Of a stretch of 64,000 bases of DNA, positions 27,008 to 37,229 are shown in pieces (positions within the stretch are counted from its first letter, which is position 1; each line of letters starts with the position of its first letter). The notes under the pieces are model-generated. The model worked only from the letters and a program-made list of their open reading frames with translations. It ran no database searches and was not told the DNA's origin. A program made the translations under genes and the position numbers. Source of the DNA: Acinetobacter lwoffii (GTDB lineage: Bacteria; Pseudomonadota; Gammaproteobacteria; Pseudomonadales; Moraxellaceae). The stretch lies in contig NZ_CP072549.1 of the NCBI RefSeq assembly GCF_019343495.1, positions 2,976,001 to 3,040,000 of the forward strand, in the 5' to 3' direction.

Positions 27008-27370
27008 TTAATCTGCCTGCGGAAAAGGGTCGGGCAATTTCGGCATGATCGGATCAACGACTACGGCTGTCCCATAAACAAAGAGTTCAGAAGCACCTTG
27101 GGCGATATTAGAGGTCGAGAAACGAATGCCGACAATCGCATTGGCACCCATACTACGGGCTTTTTCAATCATGCGGTTCATGGCTTCCTGACGGGATTCT
27201 TCCAGCAGTTCGGTATAGGCGGTAAGCTCACCACCGACAATATTTTTCAGGCCGGCCAGTAAGTCACGTCCGACATGTTTGCTGCGTACGGTACTGCCAT
27301 ACACCACATCAATTTGCTGGCGAATGGTATGACCCGGTACAGATTCCAGATTGCTAAGTAACATGTGCAT
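27008..27370 (-). CDS. YbjQ/UPF0145 family protein (soluble paralogue)
   Basis: A 120-residue UPF0145 (DUF74) protein without the membrane anchor of its neighbour. Family markers: HVGRDLLAGLKNIVGGELTA (about residues 33-52), EESRQEAMNRMIEKARSMGA (about 57-76) and NAIVGIRFSTSNIAQGASEL. The start may be MHM or the following ATG. It is the upstream member of a two-gene operon with the anchored paralogue, which looks like a tandem duplication followed by divergence. Function unknown. Confidence 0.88.
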   Translation of the reverse strand: MHMLLSNLESVPGHTIRQQIDVVYGSTVRSKHVGRDLLAGLKNIVGGELTAYTELLEESRQEAMNRMIEKARSMGANAIVGIRFSTSNIAQGASELFVYGTAVVVDPIMPKLPDPFPQAD

Positions 27371-27427
27371 GTTTTCTAAATAAATTGCTGGTCTATGACA
27401 ATAGGAAAACTGCCTTGAAAATGCAAT

Positions 27428-27456
27428 AAAAAAAAGCCCACCGAAGTGAGCTTTTC
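27428..27456 (-). terminator. Intrinsic terminator of the adeIJK-type operon
   Basis: On the minus strand AGCTCAC-TTCG-GTGGGCT (one G:U pair) followed by nine Ts, about 20 nt after the adeK stop. Confidence 0.9.
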
Positions 27457-27472
27457 TTGATCTGTCTAGAAT

Positions 27473-28939
27473 TTATTGCGCTGGCTGTTCTGCCGCACGG
27501 CGCTGTTCAGACACAGACGGGGTATTCGGCAAGGTATCCGTCGTGTTGACTTTCAAGCCGCCCCCCAGGGTTTTGTAGACTTCAACCTGATTGTTCAGAT
27601 TGGCCTGTTCAAGCAATAACAAACCTTGTTCTGCTGCATAAGACGCACGCTGTGCATCCAGTACAGTCAGATAGCTGTCAATTCCGGCGCGGAAACGTGC
27701 CTGAGACAAGCGATAGGTGGTGTTGGTTGCTTCGACCAGACGGCGCTGAGCTGCCAGACGGTCACCAATATTCTGACGTACCGCCAAGGCATCATTCACT
27801 TCACGGAAAGCAGTCTGAATCGACTTTTCGTAATCTGACAAGGCAATTTGCTGATCGGTTTCAGAAATACGGATATTGGCCTGACGGGTACCCCAATCAA
27901 AAATTGGAATATCCAGACTTGGACCAAATGACCAGGCAAAACTACCTGATTTAAACAGGTCGCCTAAATCAGTAGAGGCATAACCTGCTGAACCAGTCAG
28001 ACTAATCGTCGGGAACAGACGTGCACGTGCTGCGGCAATATTGGCACCCGCCGCAGACAGACGATACTCTGCTGCACGGACATCTGGACGGTTAATTAAT
28101 AGATCACTTGGCAAGCCTGAACCCAATGCAGTATTTGAAGTGATGCGGGTTACGCGTTGTGCTGGTAATAAATTCGCAGGCACTTGCTGACCGACCAGCA
28201 GGTTTAACAGGTTTTGTGCCTGTGCTACCTGAGTGCGGTAATTCGCAACATCATTACGTGCTGTTTCAACCGAGATTTGCGCCTGACGCACTGGAAGCTC
28301 GCTGTCGATCCCGACATCAAAACGTTTCTTGTTCAGATTGAAAGATTCAAGCTGAGCTTTTAGTGTTTGTTCAGCCAAAGCCAGATTGGCATTGGCAAAC
28401 GAATAGCTGAGCCAAGCCTGAGACACCTGACCAATCAAGGCAATTTGCGTCGCATCTCGCGCACTTTGGGTCGCCAGGAAACTATCCAGTGCATTGTCAC
28501 GCAAGCTGCGGACACGTCCCCAAAAATCTAGTTCATACGCAGTTACACCCAGTCCGACATTATAAGTCGTCACTGCACCACGATTCTGGGAATTCATGGT
28601 GTCCTGGCGCAATACGCTACCACTGGCACCAATCGTCGGTAACTGGTTGTTTTCAGTAATCTGATACTGTTGCTGAGCTCGTTGAATATTGAGGGCAGCA
28701 ATACGCAAATCACGGTTATTGTTTAATGCCAGATCCAGCACCTGTAACAGGCGCTGATCGGCAAAAAAGTTTTTATAACCCTGTTCTGCTACAGAAGTAC
28801 CAGACGCATTGGTATAGCTGCTCGGGATATCTGCCTGCGCAACCGGCTCTGGACTGCGCATGCTTTGACAGGCCGTCAAAGCAAGCGCAAGGGCAGATAC
28901 CGCAATGCTACGACCTGTAATAGACCATACATTTTGCAT
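27473..28939 (-). CDS. adeK: RND efflux outer membrane channel lipoprotein AdeK
   Basis: A 488-residue OprM/TolC-type outer membrane factor. The N-terminus ends in the lipobox LTACQ (lipidation on Cys near residue 24), and the body has the duplicated OEP domains: LALNNNRDLRIAALNIQRA in the first half and GLPSDLLINRPDVRAAEYRL at the repeat start in the second. It forms the trimeric outer-membrane duct of a tripartite pump with AdeJ and AdeI. Its start ATG overlaps the adeJ stop by one base. The operon order adeI-adeJ-adeK and sequence character match the Acinetobacter AdeIJK pump. Confidence 0.94.
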   Translation of the reverse strand: MQNVWSITGRSIAVSALALALTACQSMRSPEPVAQADIPSSYTNASGTSVAEQGYKNFFADQRLLQVLDLALNNNRDLRIAALNIQRAQQQYQITENNQLPTIGASGSVLRQDTMNSQNRGAVTTYNVGLGVTAYELDFWGRVRSLRDNALDSFLATQSARDATQIALIGQVSQAWLSYSFANANLALAEQTLKAQLESFNLNKKRFDVGIDSELPVRQAQISVETARNDVANYRTQVAQAQNLLNLLVGQQVPANLLPAQRVTRITSNTALGSGLPSDLLINRPDVRAAEYRLSAAGANIAAARARLFPTISLTGSAGYASTDLGDLFKSGSFAWSFGPSLDIPIFDWGTRQANIRISETDQQIALSDYEKSIQTAFREVNDALAVRQNIGDRLAAQRRLVEATNTTYRLSQARFRAGIDSYLTVLDAQRASYAAEQGLLLLEQANLNNQVEVYKTLGGGLKVNTTDTLPNTPSVSEQRRAAEQPAQ

Positions 28940-31900
28940 TACGACTTATACTCCTGATTTTGTTGTTTTGGTTTGTATTTAAAGACACTTCGAATCCACA
29001 CGTAGAATACCGGGATAAAGAAGATACCTAACAAGGTCGAGCTGATCACGCCGCCGATTACACCATAACCGACTGAATGCTGGCTACCTGCACCTGCACC
29101 TGAAGCCAGAGCAAGCGGTAATACACCAAAACCAAAGGCCAACGTGGTCATGATAATTGGACGTAAACGCATTTTTGCCGCATGCAAGGTTGCTTCAAAT
29201 AACTCTTCACCTTGTTCCTGCAATTCTTTCGCAAACTCGACAATCAAGATCGCATTTTTCGCAGAAAGACCAATCACGGTAATAATCGCCACCTGGAAGT
29301 AAATGTTATTCGACAGGTTCGGATTTTGCAGTAATACCATTCCACCAAAGGTGAGTAATAATGCACCGACAATACCCAATGGGACCACCAGTAGAACCGA
29401 GAATGGAATCGACCAGCTTTCATATAGGGCTGCCAGACACAGGAAGACGATCAGCAGTGACAAGGCATACAGGAACGGCGCCTGTGCACCAGATTCACGC
29501 TCTTCTAAAGACAGACCTGTCCATTCGAAGTCGAAACCTTGCAAGCCCATTTCTGGTAACTTCGCTACAATTTCTTCCATGGCCACCATTGCATCACCCG
29601 AGCTGATACCCGGAGCAGGTGTACCCTGAATGTTCATGGACGATACGCCGTTATAACGCTCAAGACGTGGAGAACCGTAGGTCCATTCGCCTGTGGCAAA
29701 CGCCGAGAATGGCACCATTTCACCGCGATTATTACGCACATACCATTGGTCCAGATCTTCCGGCATCATACGCGAGCCAGCTTCACCCTGAACATAGACT
29801 TTCTTGACACGACCGCGATCAATGAAGTCATTGATATACGAACCGCCCCAAGCAATACCCATGGTACTGTTAATTTCAGCAACACTCACGCCCAATGCAC
29901 CGGCTTGTGCATGATCGACAATGACACGGTACTGTGGATTATCTTCCTGACCATTCGGACGTACACCAGCCAGACGCGAGTCTTGTGCTGCTAGACCGAG
30001 GATGGTATTACGTGCTGCCAGGAGCTGGTCATGACTTTGACCACTTGCAGCTTTGAGCTGTAAGTTAAAGCCAGCCGACACACCCAGTTCAGGCATTGCA
30101 GGTAATTGCAGTGGCATGATGTAAGACGCATCTTTGACAATCATGTTCAGCGCCATACCACGTTGAATAATGGCACCGACTTGAGCTTCCGGACTGTTAC
30201 GCTCTGACCAGTCTTTCAGTTTAATAAATGCCAGACCTGCGTTTTGTCCCACACCCGTGAAGGAGAAACCTGCCACACTAAACACGGACTCGACATGCTC
30301 TTTCTCGTTTTCCAAGAAATAGTTGGTCATGGTGCTGACCACTTTGTCGGTACGTTCCAAGGTTGCATTTGGCGGTAACTGAACCAGCGTCATGACCACG
30401 CCCTGGTCTTCATCCGGTAAGAACGAAGAAGGCAGTTTCTGGAATAACAGCACAATAATACCCAGTACCACGGCATACACCACGCCTGAGAAAATCTTGC
30501 TATGAGTCATACGGTTGACGCCGCCCTGATATTTCACAGAAACCTTGTCAAAACTGCTATTAAACCAGCGGAAGAAACGCGCAAATATACCATTACTTTG
30601 CGGCTTGTTCGGATCATGCTGTTTCAGCAGGGTCGCACATAGGGCAGGGGTAAAGGTTAATGCCACTATCAGCGACAAGACCATTGCTGTGACCAGCGTA
30701 ATCGAGAACTGACGATAAATAACCCCGGTGGTTCCACCGAAGAAAGCCATTGGAACGAATACTGCCGATAGCACCGAGGTAATACCAATCAGTGCACCAG
30801 AAATCTGTTTCATCGACTTTTCAGTTGCAGAAACCGGATCCAGATGCTCTTCCACCATGACCCGTTCGACGTTCTCGACCACAACAATCGCGTCATCGAC
30901 CAGAAGACCAATCGCCAGTACCATGGCAAACATGGTTAGGGTATTAATCGAGAAGCCGAAGACATTAATCACGGCAAAGGTACCCAATACCACGACTGGA
31001 ACTGCCATGGTTGGAATAATGGTAGCACGCCAGTTCTGCAGGAACAGGAACATGACCAGGAACACCAGAATAATTGCTTCGATTAGCGTTTTAACTACAC
31101 TCTTGATTGACAGTTCAATAAATGGCGTGGTGTCAAAAGCCAGTTGGTCGACCATGCCTTGCGGATAGTTCGGACGTAACTGCTCTAAGCGTTCTTCTAC
31201 TGCTTGGGCTGTATCAAGCGCATTAGCACCAGTGGCAAGTTTAATTGCCACACCACCAGCTGGTTTACCGTTAAACTTCGAATCAAACTGATAATTATCT
31301 GCACCAAGTTCAACCCGTGCAACATCACCCAGACGGACTTGCGCGCCCGAAGTGGTGTTTTTCAGGAAGATATTGCTGAACTGTTCTGGAGTTTGCAGCA
31401 GGCTTTGTGCAGTGACAGTCGCATTCAGGACTTGTCCTTCAACAGCGGGTGCACCACCGAGTTGACCCACAGCGACCTGAGCATTCTGGGTACGGATGGC
31501 AGTCGCAATATCACTTGGCGTGACTTGCAGGCTCGCCATTTTGGCTGGATCAAGCCAGATTCGCATAGCATAAGAACCACCAAAGACCTGAACTTCACCC
31601 ACCCCAGCCACACGGCTTAAAGGTTCAGAAATGTTCGAATTTACATAGTCTTTGATATCATCGGCGGTCATGCTGCCATCAGGTGAATAGAAAGCCAATA
31701 CCTGCAGGAAGCTGGCGCCTGATTTGGTAACACGCACACCCTGACGCTGTACATCTTCAGGCAGCAGGGCAGTCGCAGACTGTAATTTGTTCTGGACCTG
31801 AACCTGTGCGATATCAGGATCGACACCTTGTTCAAAGTTCAAGGAAATAGACGAAGAACCGTTACCCGCACTGTTAGATGAGATATAACGCAGTCCATCC

Positions 31901-32115
31901 AGACCATTCATTTGCTGCTCGATGATCTGGGTTACAGTATTTTCGACCGTTTCAGCAGATGCACCTGGATAAGTCGCAGAAATCGTGACTGTAGGCGGTG
32001 CAATGGTTGGATACTGGGCAATCGGCATTTTGGTCAGGGTCAAAATACCCGCCAGCATAATCACCAATGCAATCACCCAGGCAAAGATAGGACGATGAAT
32101 AAAGAATTGAGCCAT
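28939..32115 (-). CDS. adeJ: RND efflux transporter AdeJ (HAE1 family)
   Basis: A 1058-residue inner-membrane RND pump of the HAE1 type. N-terminus [20 protein letters not shown] is that of AcrB/MexB/AdeJ. Proton-relay residues are visible: the two adjacent aspartates in [13 protein letters not shown] (near residue 407) and the lysine in [13 protein letters not shown] (near 935). Twelve helices and two large periplasmic loops make up the porter domain. It exports diverse drugs, dyes and detergents using proton motive force. It overlaps adeK by one base and lies 12 bp downstream of adeI. Specificity for the intrinsic AdeIJK substrates is inferred from the family. Confidence 0.95.
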   Translation of the reverse strand: MAQFFIHRPIFAWVIALVIMLAGILTLTKMPIAQYPTIAPPTVTISATYPGASAETVENTVTQIIEQQMNGLDGLRYISSNSAGNGSSSISLNFEQGVDPDIAQVQVQNKLQSATALLPEDVQRQGVRVTKSGASFLQVLAFYSPDGSMTADDIKDYVNSNISEPLSRVAGVGEVQVFGGSYAMRIWLDPAKMASLQVTPSDIATAIRTQNAQVAVGQLGGAPAVEGQVLNATVTAQSLLQTPEQFSNIFLKNTTSGAQVRLGDVARVELGADNYQFDSKFNGKPAGGVAIKLATGANALDTAQAVEERLEQLRPNYPQGMVDQLAFDTTPFIELSIKSVVKTLIEAIILVFLVMFLFLQNWRATIIPTMAVPVVVLGTFAVINVFGFSINTLTMFAMVLAIGLLVDDAIVVVENVERVMVEEHLDPVSATEKSMKQISGALIGITSVLSAVFVPMAFFGGTTGVIYRQFSITLVTAMVLSLIVALTFTPALCATLLKQHDPNKPQSNGIFARFFRWFNSSFDKVSVKYQGGVNRMTHSKIFSGVVYAVVLGIIVLLFQKLPSSFLPDEDQGVVMTLVQLPPNATLERTDKVVSTMTNYFLENEKEHVESVFSVAGFSFTGVGQNAGLAFIKLKDWSERNSPEAQVGAIIQRGMALNMIVKDASYIMPLQLPAMPELGVSAGFNLQLKAASGQSHDQLLAARNTILGLAAQDSRLAGVRPNGQEDNPQYRVIVDHAQAGALGVSVAEINSTMGIAWGGSYINDFIDRGRVKKVYVQGEAGSRMMPEDLDQWYVRNNRGEMVPFSAFATGEWTYGSPRLERYNGVSSMNIQGTPAPGISSGDAMVAMEEIVAKLPEMGLQGFDFEWTGLSLEERESGAQAPFLYALSLLIVFLCLAALYESWSIPFSVLLVVPLGIVGALLLTFGGMVLLQNPNLSNNIYFQVAIITVIGLSAKNAILIVEFAKELQEQGEELFEATLHAAKMRLRPIIMTTLAFGFGVLPLALASGAGAGSQHSVGYGVIGGVISSTLLGIFFIPVFYVWIRSVFKYKPKQQNQEYKS

Positions 32116-32127
32116 AAACCTTACTCC

Positions 32128-33396
32128 TTATGCTTTAGCAGCAGGTTTTTGTTCAGATTGTTCTTTTGCATCATCCGCTTTTTGCGCTGCACCTGGTTGT
32201 TGGGCAGCAGGTTGTGCAGCACCCTGTGGTGCAGCAGCTTGAGGCTGGTAAGGTTTAGCCACGACCTGTTGTTCCGGTTTTACTTTCGCAATACCATCTA
32301 CAATCACTTTATCGCCTGGATTCAGACCTTCAGTCACAATCCAGTTGCTGCCTTGAGAACCAACGGTAGTCACTGGACGTGGCGTCACTTTATTGTCAGC
32401 ACCGACCAGCATCGCCATTGCCTGACCTGTTGGGGTACGAGTCAAAGCTGCTTGCGGAATCAGGAAAGCATTCGGTACTTCACCCTGTACGATTTGCGCA
32501 GTGGCAAACATACCTGGAAGAAGCAGATGATTTTTGTTCGGGAATACCGCACGTAAAGTCACGGTACCTGTTTCCGGGTTCACGCTAGCATCAGAGAATG
32601 CAAGACGGCCTTCAACCGGGTAGATACTGCCATCTTCAAGCTTTAACTTGACTTTGGTATTGTTAGAGCTGTTCAAGCTGCCTTGATTAAGCTGTTGACG
32701 TAAACGTAAAAGCTCGGCACTTGACTGGTTGATATCTACATAGATGGGATCTAGACGCTGAATCGTTACCAATGGCTCTGGCTGATTCGCTGTTACCAAA
32801 GCACCCGCCGTCACAGACGAACGGTTGGTCTGGCCTGAAATCGGCGCGCGTACAGTCGAATAGCCCAAGTTGATTTCTGCATTACGCAAAGTTGCGCGAT
32901 TGGCATTCAAATCAGCTTCAGCCAGTTTGACCTGTGCCGCGATGTCATCATATTCCTGTTTGGAAATGGCATTGGTACCGACCAGTTGACGGTAACGGCC
33001 TTCCTTCACACGCAATACGCCCAGATTGGCTTCAGCACGGGCAATCGCTGCACGGGCATTGTCTACTGTAGTGCGGTTGGTGCTTGAATCGATTTCATAT
33101 AAGGCCTGACCTTCACGCACATAGCTGCCTTCCGTGAACAAGCGTTTAAGCACCACGCCACTGGCTTGTGGACGTACGTCTGAAATTTCAAATGCTGTTG
33201 TACGACCTGAGAGCTCTACAGACTGCTCTACACTTTGCGGTTGTGCAACAAGAACACCGACTTCAGTCGGTGGCATTTGTTGTTGAGCACCAGCTTGCTG
33301 GCCCTCTTTAGGATCTTTGCTACAACCAACAAGTGCAAGACTTGTTGCCATTGCGCAAGCAGTCAGGGCAGGTGCCCAAAGCTTTGCAGACATCAT
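32128..33396 (-). CDS. adeI: RND efflux periplasmic adaptor lipoprotein AdeI
   Basis: A 422-residue membrane-fusion protein. The N-terminal signal ends in a lipobox (LALVGCSKD), so it is lipid-anchored in the inner membrane. It has the adaptor layout: lipoyl half-motif, helical hairpin (about residues 95-170, with AAIARAEANLGVLRV), beta-barrel and membrane-proximal domains. A low-complexity Ala/Gln/Pro tail (QPAAQQPGAAQKADDAKEQ) follows residue 385. It bridges AdeJ and AdeK. It lies only 36 bp after the PAP2 gene, so no full promoter fits there and the two are probably cotranscribed. Confidence 0.94.
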   Translation of the reverse strand: MMSAKLWAPALTACAMATSLALVGCSKDPKEGQQAGAQQQMPPTEVGVLVAQPQSVEQSVELSGRTTAFEISDVRPQASGVVLKRLFTEGSYVREGQALYEIDSSTNRTTVDNARAAIARAEANLGVLRVKEGRYRQLVGTNAISKQEYDDIAAQVKLAEADLNANRATLRNAEINLGYSTVRAPISGQTNRSSVTAGALVTANQPEPLVTIQRLDPIYVDINQSSAELLRLRQQLNQGSLNSSNNTKVKLKLEDGSIYPVEGRLAFSDASVNPETGTVTLRAVFPNKNHLLLPGMFATAQIVQGEVPNAFLIPQAALTRTPTGQAMAMLVGADNKVTPRPVTTVGSQGSNWIVTEGLNPGDKVIVDGIAKVKPEQQVVAKPYQPQAAAPQGAAQPAAQQPGAAQKADDAKEQSEQKPAAKA

Positions 33397-33432
33397 TATT
33401 CCACCTCTAATTAGATTTATATCTAAATTTTC

Positions 33433-34035
33433 TTATTTGTGAGCCGCGCAATATCTGATCCAGACCATATACCACAACGAAATCCAAATAAAACTGATAC
33501 TCCAGCCGGATATGACATCTGAAGGAAAATGTACACCCAGATAAACTCTTGAGATCCCCATCATCAACATCCATACCACTGCACCAATCACAGTGAGGGT
33601 ATAACGGGAATGTTGCCGATGGATGTAAATTGCCAGACACGCCAGACAGGCCGCATATAGACTATGGGCACTTGGAAAGGAACTTCCAAAGCTTTCAACC
33701 AGATGCAAGGATTCTGGTGGTCGGGGTCGGGCAATTGCAAATTTCAACAGCCAAGCTAGGAGAATTCCTCCGATAATTCCGATACATATAAAAATTGCGT
33801 TTGTATACTTTTTATACCACAGCAATGCAATACACCATAGCGTGGATAAAAATAATACAAATGGCATGCCACCTATTAAGGATAAGGACTGAGTAATTTG
33901 ATTCCAAAACTCGGTGCGATACAGACTCATCCATTCCACAGCTTGCAAGTCGAGCTCGTTTAAAGCGGGAATATTCAGGATGAACACACTGAAAATTAAA
34001 AATAAAATACCGACAAAAAGTAACAAGTAATGCAT
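33433..34035 (-). CDS. PAP2-family phosphatase
   Basis: A PAP2 superfamily membrane phosphatase of 200 residues from ATG 34035, chosen because AAGGA lies eight bases upstream; the longer frame to 34119 would swallow the promoter and operator. The three PAP2 catalytic motifs are visible: KFAIARPRPPESL, PSAHSLYAAC and SRVYLGVHFPSDVISGW (catalytic His residues in the last two). Six helices are expected. Relatives hydrolyse lipid phosphates or undecaprenyl pyrophosphate. Its position immediately before adeI, without a separate promoter, is notable. Confidence 0.9.
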   Translation of the reverse strand: MHYLLLFVGILFLIFSVFILNIPALNELDLQAVEWMSLYRTEFWNQITQSLSLIGGMPFVLFLSTLWCIALLWYKKYTNAIFICIGIIGGILLAWLLKFAIARPRPPESLHLVESFGSSFPSAHSLYAACLACLAIYIHRQHSRYTLTVIGAVVWMLMMGISRVYLGVHFPSDVISGWSISFIWISLWYMVWIRYCAAHK

Positions 34036-34088
34036 GCCAAAAATCCTTGTCCTTTTAACCGTTCGCAGATCGGCCAATTGTCTGAACC

Positions 34089-34112
34089 AAAGTGTACTTG
34101 TCAGTACACTTT
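34089..34112. promoter_or_regulatory. Candidate operator before PAP2-adeIJK
   Basis: AAAGTGTAC-N6-GTACACTTT, a perfect 9+9-bp inverted repeat. It overlaps the -10 box and spacer of the promoter described next, the geometry of a TetR-family repressor site. AdeN, a TetR regulator, is known to repress adeIJK in Acinetobacter baumannii; whether this is the AdeN site here is inference. Confidence 0.7.
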
Positions 34113-34119
34113 TTTTCAA
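34091..34119 (-). promoter_or_regulatory. Sigma-70 promoter for PAP2-adeIJK
   Basis: On the minus strand TTGAAA (plus 34114-34119), exactly 17 bases, then TACACT (plus 34091-34096). Five and four of six matches to consensus respectively. Transcription would start near 34084, about 50 nt before the PAP2 start. Confidence 0.65.
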
Positions 34120-34187
34120 GTGTGCGTATTTTACGCGAATTCCATTTTTTTCGTAAGGAATTTGTTGCTAAATATAGTGTAATTATC

Positions 34188-36236
34188 TCAGTTTTGAGTT
34201 TTTGTCGATGTATGATTTTCGTCAATTTCAATGCTTTGCTTGGGTGGCCAGAAGAAATCACTAGGTCGGGTCAGGAAGTGCGTCATGACCAGTTTTGCCA
34301 AAGGTTTCCACTGTTCAAAACGCACCCGGCGTGCGCGTAAGGCTACAATAATCGTCAGAGTGAAACTGACAAACAAGTTGGTCAGGCCAATCAGTAACAC
34401 ACCCAGAAAAGACACCACGATCAAGCCGATATCAGGGCCATTGATGGTAATCAGGCCTTGAATAAAGTTGGCAGAGGCAAAAGCGATATGGCGAATATCC
34501 AGTGGCAGACCGAGAATAAAACCAATGGTGCCCATACTGCCGAGCATGATTCCGAAAATAAAATTACCCGCCAATGCACCCAAATTACGTTCGATATAGT
34601 CAGCAAAACGGTAAAGACGCTCTTGCCCCATCAGCTGCGATAACCGCACATGGGCTTTCAGGCGCGGACCGACTTTGCGATAAACGGCCATATTGTCAAA
34701 ATAACCGGCCAATAATCCGGACAGGAACAGACATACCCCGGCAATCGCTGCATGCGGAATTGCCAACGAAGTAAAAGGATTCAGGTCATGCAGGGTTTTG
34801 GCCGCCTTGGCATGATTCATTAAAGGTTCATGCAGCGCAAAATCCCACAGCAGGGTAATCAATGCTGCTACGGGAATTGCAATCGAAATATTGCCCAAAA
34901 TGGCGACAAACTGGGTGCGGATGATATTTACAATCAGCGCGGCCAGCTCGGCAATTTGAGCCATTTTCGAGCCTTTACGCTGCTGTACAGTAGCCGCCAG
35001 TGCGGCAGCAGTCATCGCCGGTTGTTTGGTCGCTACGGTAAAATGCAGGACATGAATCAGCATAAAGCCTAGCGAATAGTTCATGCTGTAGCTAAAAGCC
35101 TGCATTAACGGAGCCATGGTGAGGCGTGTCATCAGAACTTTTAAGGTGGCCATTGTCGCGATGATGGCACCAGCACCTGCAGCCGATTTATACATGGCCA
35201 GAAAGCCTTGCTTGTCGGTACTCACATAATGCTCACCGGTCTTGCTGGCATTTTCAGTGACCTGTAAAGCCAAAAGTTCACTATTGGTGGCCAGCAGGGC
35301 CCGCACACTGCGTTCGCTATAAATTGCTTCAGTAATGTCCGCCATAAATAGGCCAATGGATTGATAACGCAGATCATCGTCATCCATGACCATATTCAGC
35401 AGAATCTCAACCCGTTCCAGACACTGTTCTAGCAGTGCCAGCATATAGGTCAGGCTGACACTGACGCCAGTCCGCTTGGTAGAACGGCGAATCTTGGCCA
35501 CGACATCATGACATTGTTCCAGCATCACCAGTGCTTGTGAGACATCCGGTGGGGTAATCGAATCGACTAGGGTGACTGTGTTGTAACGTTTTTTATATTC
35601 CTGAATAAACTCGTTAATCTCACGATTCTGTACCAGAAAAGGAGATTCATATTCCATCAGTTCAGGCTGGGCATTAATAAATTCAGGGTGCAGACCAATA
35701 CCACTGATCCGGTAAGACAAAATGGTCAATGCCTTGATCAGTTGGTCTTTAATTCGGGTTTTTTCAGGCTGATTGGAATGTCCCTGATTCAGAACTGCAA
35801 ATAAACGTTGCCAGTCGTCTTCATCAAAATAATCCAGCCAGTATTTGTCGGTACGCTGATAAAAAACCTTGCGAAATAATTCCTGGAGTTGCTGATGGTC
35901 AGGAATCAGCGGCAAGACATGTGCACCAAGGCGCTGGTTTAGCTGGTTCCAGAATCCATCCAGAGACAAAATGCCGGTATCGGAAAACAGACCGGTCTGT
36001 TTATAGCGGTTAATGATCCGCAGGGTAAAGGTTTGAAGCGTGGCAACCGCATTCGGGGTGAGTAATAAAGCCCGGATAAATGCATTGAATTTCGCTTCGA
36101 TCTCTTCGGTATTTCTGCTGTCTTCAGGTCTGATTCTTTCAACCAGTTCAATCAGAAGATTTTCATCCAGCACCGCCCGAGGTTGTTCAAGCTGGTGTTG
36201 CATGTTTTGAAAAAGATCTAGAAAATTAATATGCAT
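34188..36236 (-). CDS. Gcr-type 'site-specific recombinase' family membrane protein
   Basis: A 682-residue protein of the family labelled site-specific recombinase (SpecificRecomb, founded on gonococcal Gcr). Residues 1-330 are a soluble helical region; from about residue 350 on there are many hydrophobic helices (e.g. AIPVAALITLLWDFALHEPL and LNPFTSLAIPHAAIAGVCLF). No tyrosine- or serine-recombinase catalytic motif is visible, and a polytopic membrane protein is an unlikely recombinase. The product name is thus family-derived and doubtful. It lies 15 bp after ispB on the same strand, suggesting an operon. Confidence 0.8.
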   Translation of the reverse strand: MHINFLDLFQNMQHQLEQPRAVLDENLLIELVERIRPEDSRNTEEIEAKFNAFIRALLLTPNAVATLQTFTLRIINRYKQTGLFSDTGILSLDGFWNQLNQRLGAHVLPLIPDHQQLQELFRKVFYQRTDKYWLDYFDEDDWQRLFAVLNQGHSNQPEKTRIKDQLIKALTILSYRISGIGLHPEFINAQPELMEYESPFLVQNREINEFIQEYKKRYNTVTLVDSITPPDVSQALVMLEQCHDVVAKIRRSTKRTGVSVSLTYMLALLEQCLERVEILLNMVMDDDDLRYQSIGLFMADITEAIYSERSVRALLATNSELLALQVTENASKTGEHYVSTDKQGFLAMYKSAAGAGAIIATMATLKVLMTRLTMAPLMQAFSYSMNYSLGFMLIHVLHFTVATKQPAMTAAALAATVQQRKGSKMAQIAELAALIVNIIRTQFVAILGNISIAIPVAALITLLWDFALHEPLMNHAKAAKTLHDLNPFTSLAIPHAAIAGVCLFLSGLLAGYFDNMAVYRKVGPRLKAHVRLSQLMGQERLYRFADYIERNLGALAGNFIFGIMLGSMGTIGFILGLPLDIRHIAFASANFIQGLITINGPDIGLIVVSFLGVLLIGLTNLFVSFTLTIIVALRARRVRFEQWKPLAKLVMTHFLTRPSDFFWPPKQSIEIDENHTSTKTQN

Positions 36237-36251
36237 AGGCGAGTTTAAAAG

Positions 36252-37229
36252 TTACTGAATTCGGTGTAGGGCCAGTTTGGCCAGATTAATCAGGGCCTGA
36301 CGATATTCGGAGTCAGGTAATGCCTGTAAGGCATCAATTGCAATTTCAGTTTCTTCTGTAGCACGTTGACGGCAATAATTCAGCGCACCAGATTCATTGA
36401 CAATTTGAATGACCTGTTCCAGATGTTCCGTACCGCCAGTCGCAATACTGCGACGGATGATTTCATGTTGCTCACCGGTGGTGTTTTTCAGTGCCGCAAT
36501 CAATGGCAGGGTCGGTTTACCTTCCATGAGATCATCACCAATATTTTTGCCGAGCGTGTCCGCATCGGAGGTGTAATCTAAAATGTCATCAATAATCTGG
36601 AAAGCATTGCCGAAATGTCCGGCAAAGGTTTTTAAAGGCTGACGGAATTCATCTTTATCCGACAAAATGGCAGCACCTTCGGTGGCCAGTTCAAACAGGC
36701 GCGAAGTTTTGCCATGAATAATATTCAAATAAGTCGCTTCAGTGGTTTCCGGCTGATGCTGGGATTGCAGTTGCAGCACTTCACCTTCAGCAATTTCACA
36801 GGTGCCGGTCGAAAAATCTTTGAGCAATACCATGTTGTTCAGATCGACCAGCAAATCAAAAGCACGTGAAATCAGAAAGTCGCCGACCAAAACCGCAGTC
36901 TGGTTATTCCAGGTGGCATTGGCTGTCGGGCGGCCGCGACGCAGACCGGATTCATCTACTACATCATCATGCACCAGTGTTGCGGTATGTAGCATTTCAA
37001 TAATTGCAGCCAGTTTACGGTGTGGTTCTAAATTTTCAGCCCCACACGCCTTGGCGGCCAAAAGACACATAATCGGTCGCATACGTTTGCCACCCGCTTC
37101 CACCACGTGTTTGCTGACGGCCATCACTAATGCAACTTTTGAGGTAATTCCTTCATTAATGAATGTGTCCATCGCAGCAAAGTCGTTAGCAACAGGCGCG
37201 AGAATGTCTTGCTTAAAGTCGATGGTCAT
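36252..37229 (-). CDS. ispB: Polyprenyl diphosphate synthase (octaprenyl type)
   Basis: A 325-residue trans-prenyltransferase. The start is placed at ATG 37229 (MTIDFKQDILAPVANDF), where IspB proteins begin, not at the longer frame to 37430. Both aspartate-rich motifs are present: LVHDDVVDESGLRRG (first DDxxD, about residues 81-95) and QIIDDILDYTSD (second, near 210). It adds isopentenyl units to make the ubiquinone side chain (C40/C45). It is divergent from rplU-rpmA, the classical arrangement in gammaproteobacteria. Chain length cannot be told exactly from sequence. Confidence 0.93.
   Translation of the reverse strand: MTIDFKQDILAPVANDFAAMDTFINEGITSKVALVMAVSKHVVEAGGKRMRPIMCLLAAKACGAENLEPHRKLAAIIEMLHTATLVHDDVVDESGLRRGRPTANATWNNQTAVLVGDFLISRAFDLLVDLNNMVLLKDFSTGTCEIAEGEVLQLQSQHQPETTEATYLNIIHGKTSRLFELATEGAAILSDKDEFRQPLKTFAGHFGNAFQIIDDILDYTSDADTLGKNIGDDLMEGKPTLPLIAALKNTTGEQHEIIRRSIATGGTEHLEQVIQIVNESGALNYCRQRATEETEIAIDALQALPDSEYRQALINLAKLALHRIQ

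Noticed and set aside
34188..36236. Mobile element suggested by a recombinase name
   Set aside because: The protein is a membrane protein in a conserved core context, with no flanking repeats or insertion boundaries.
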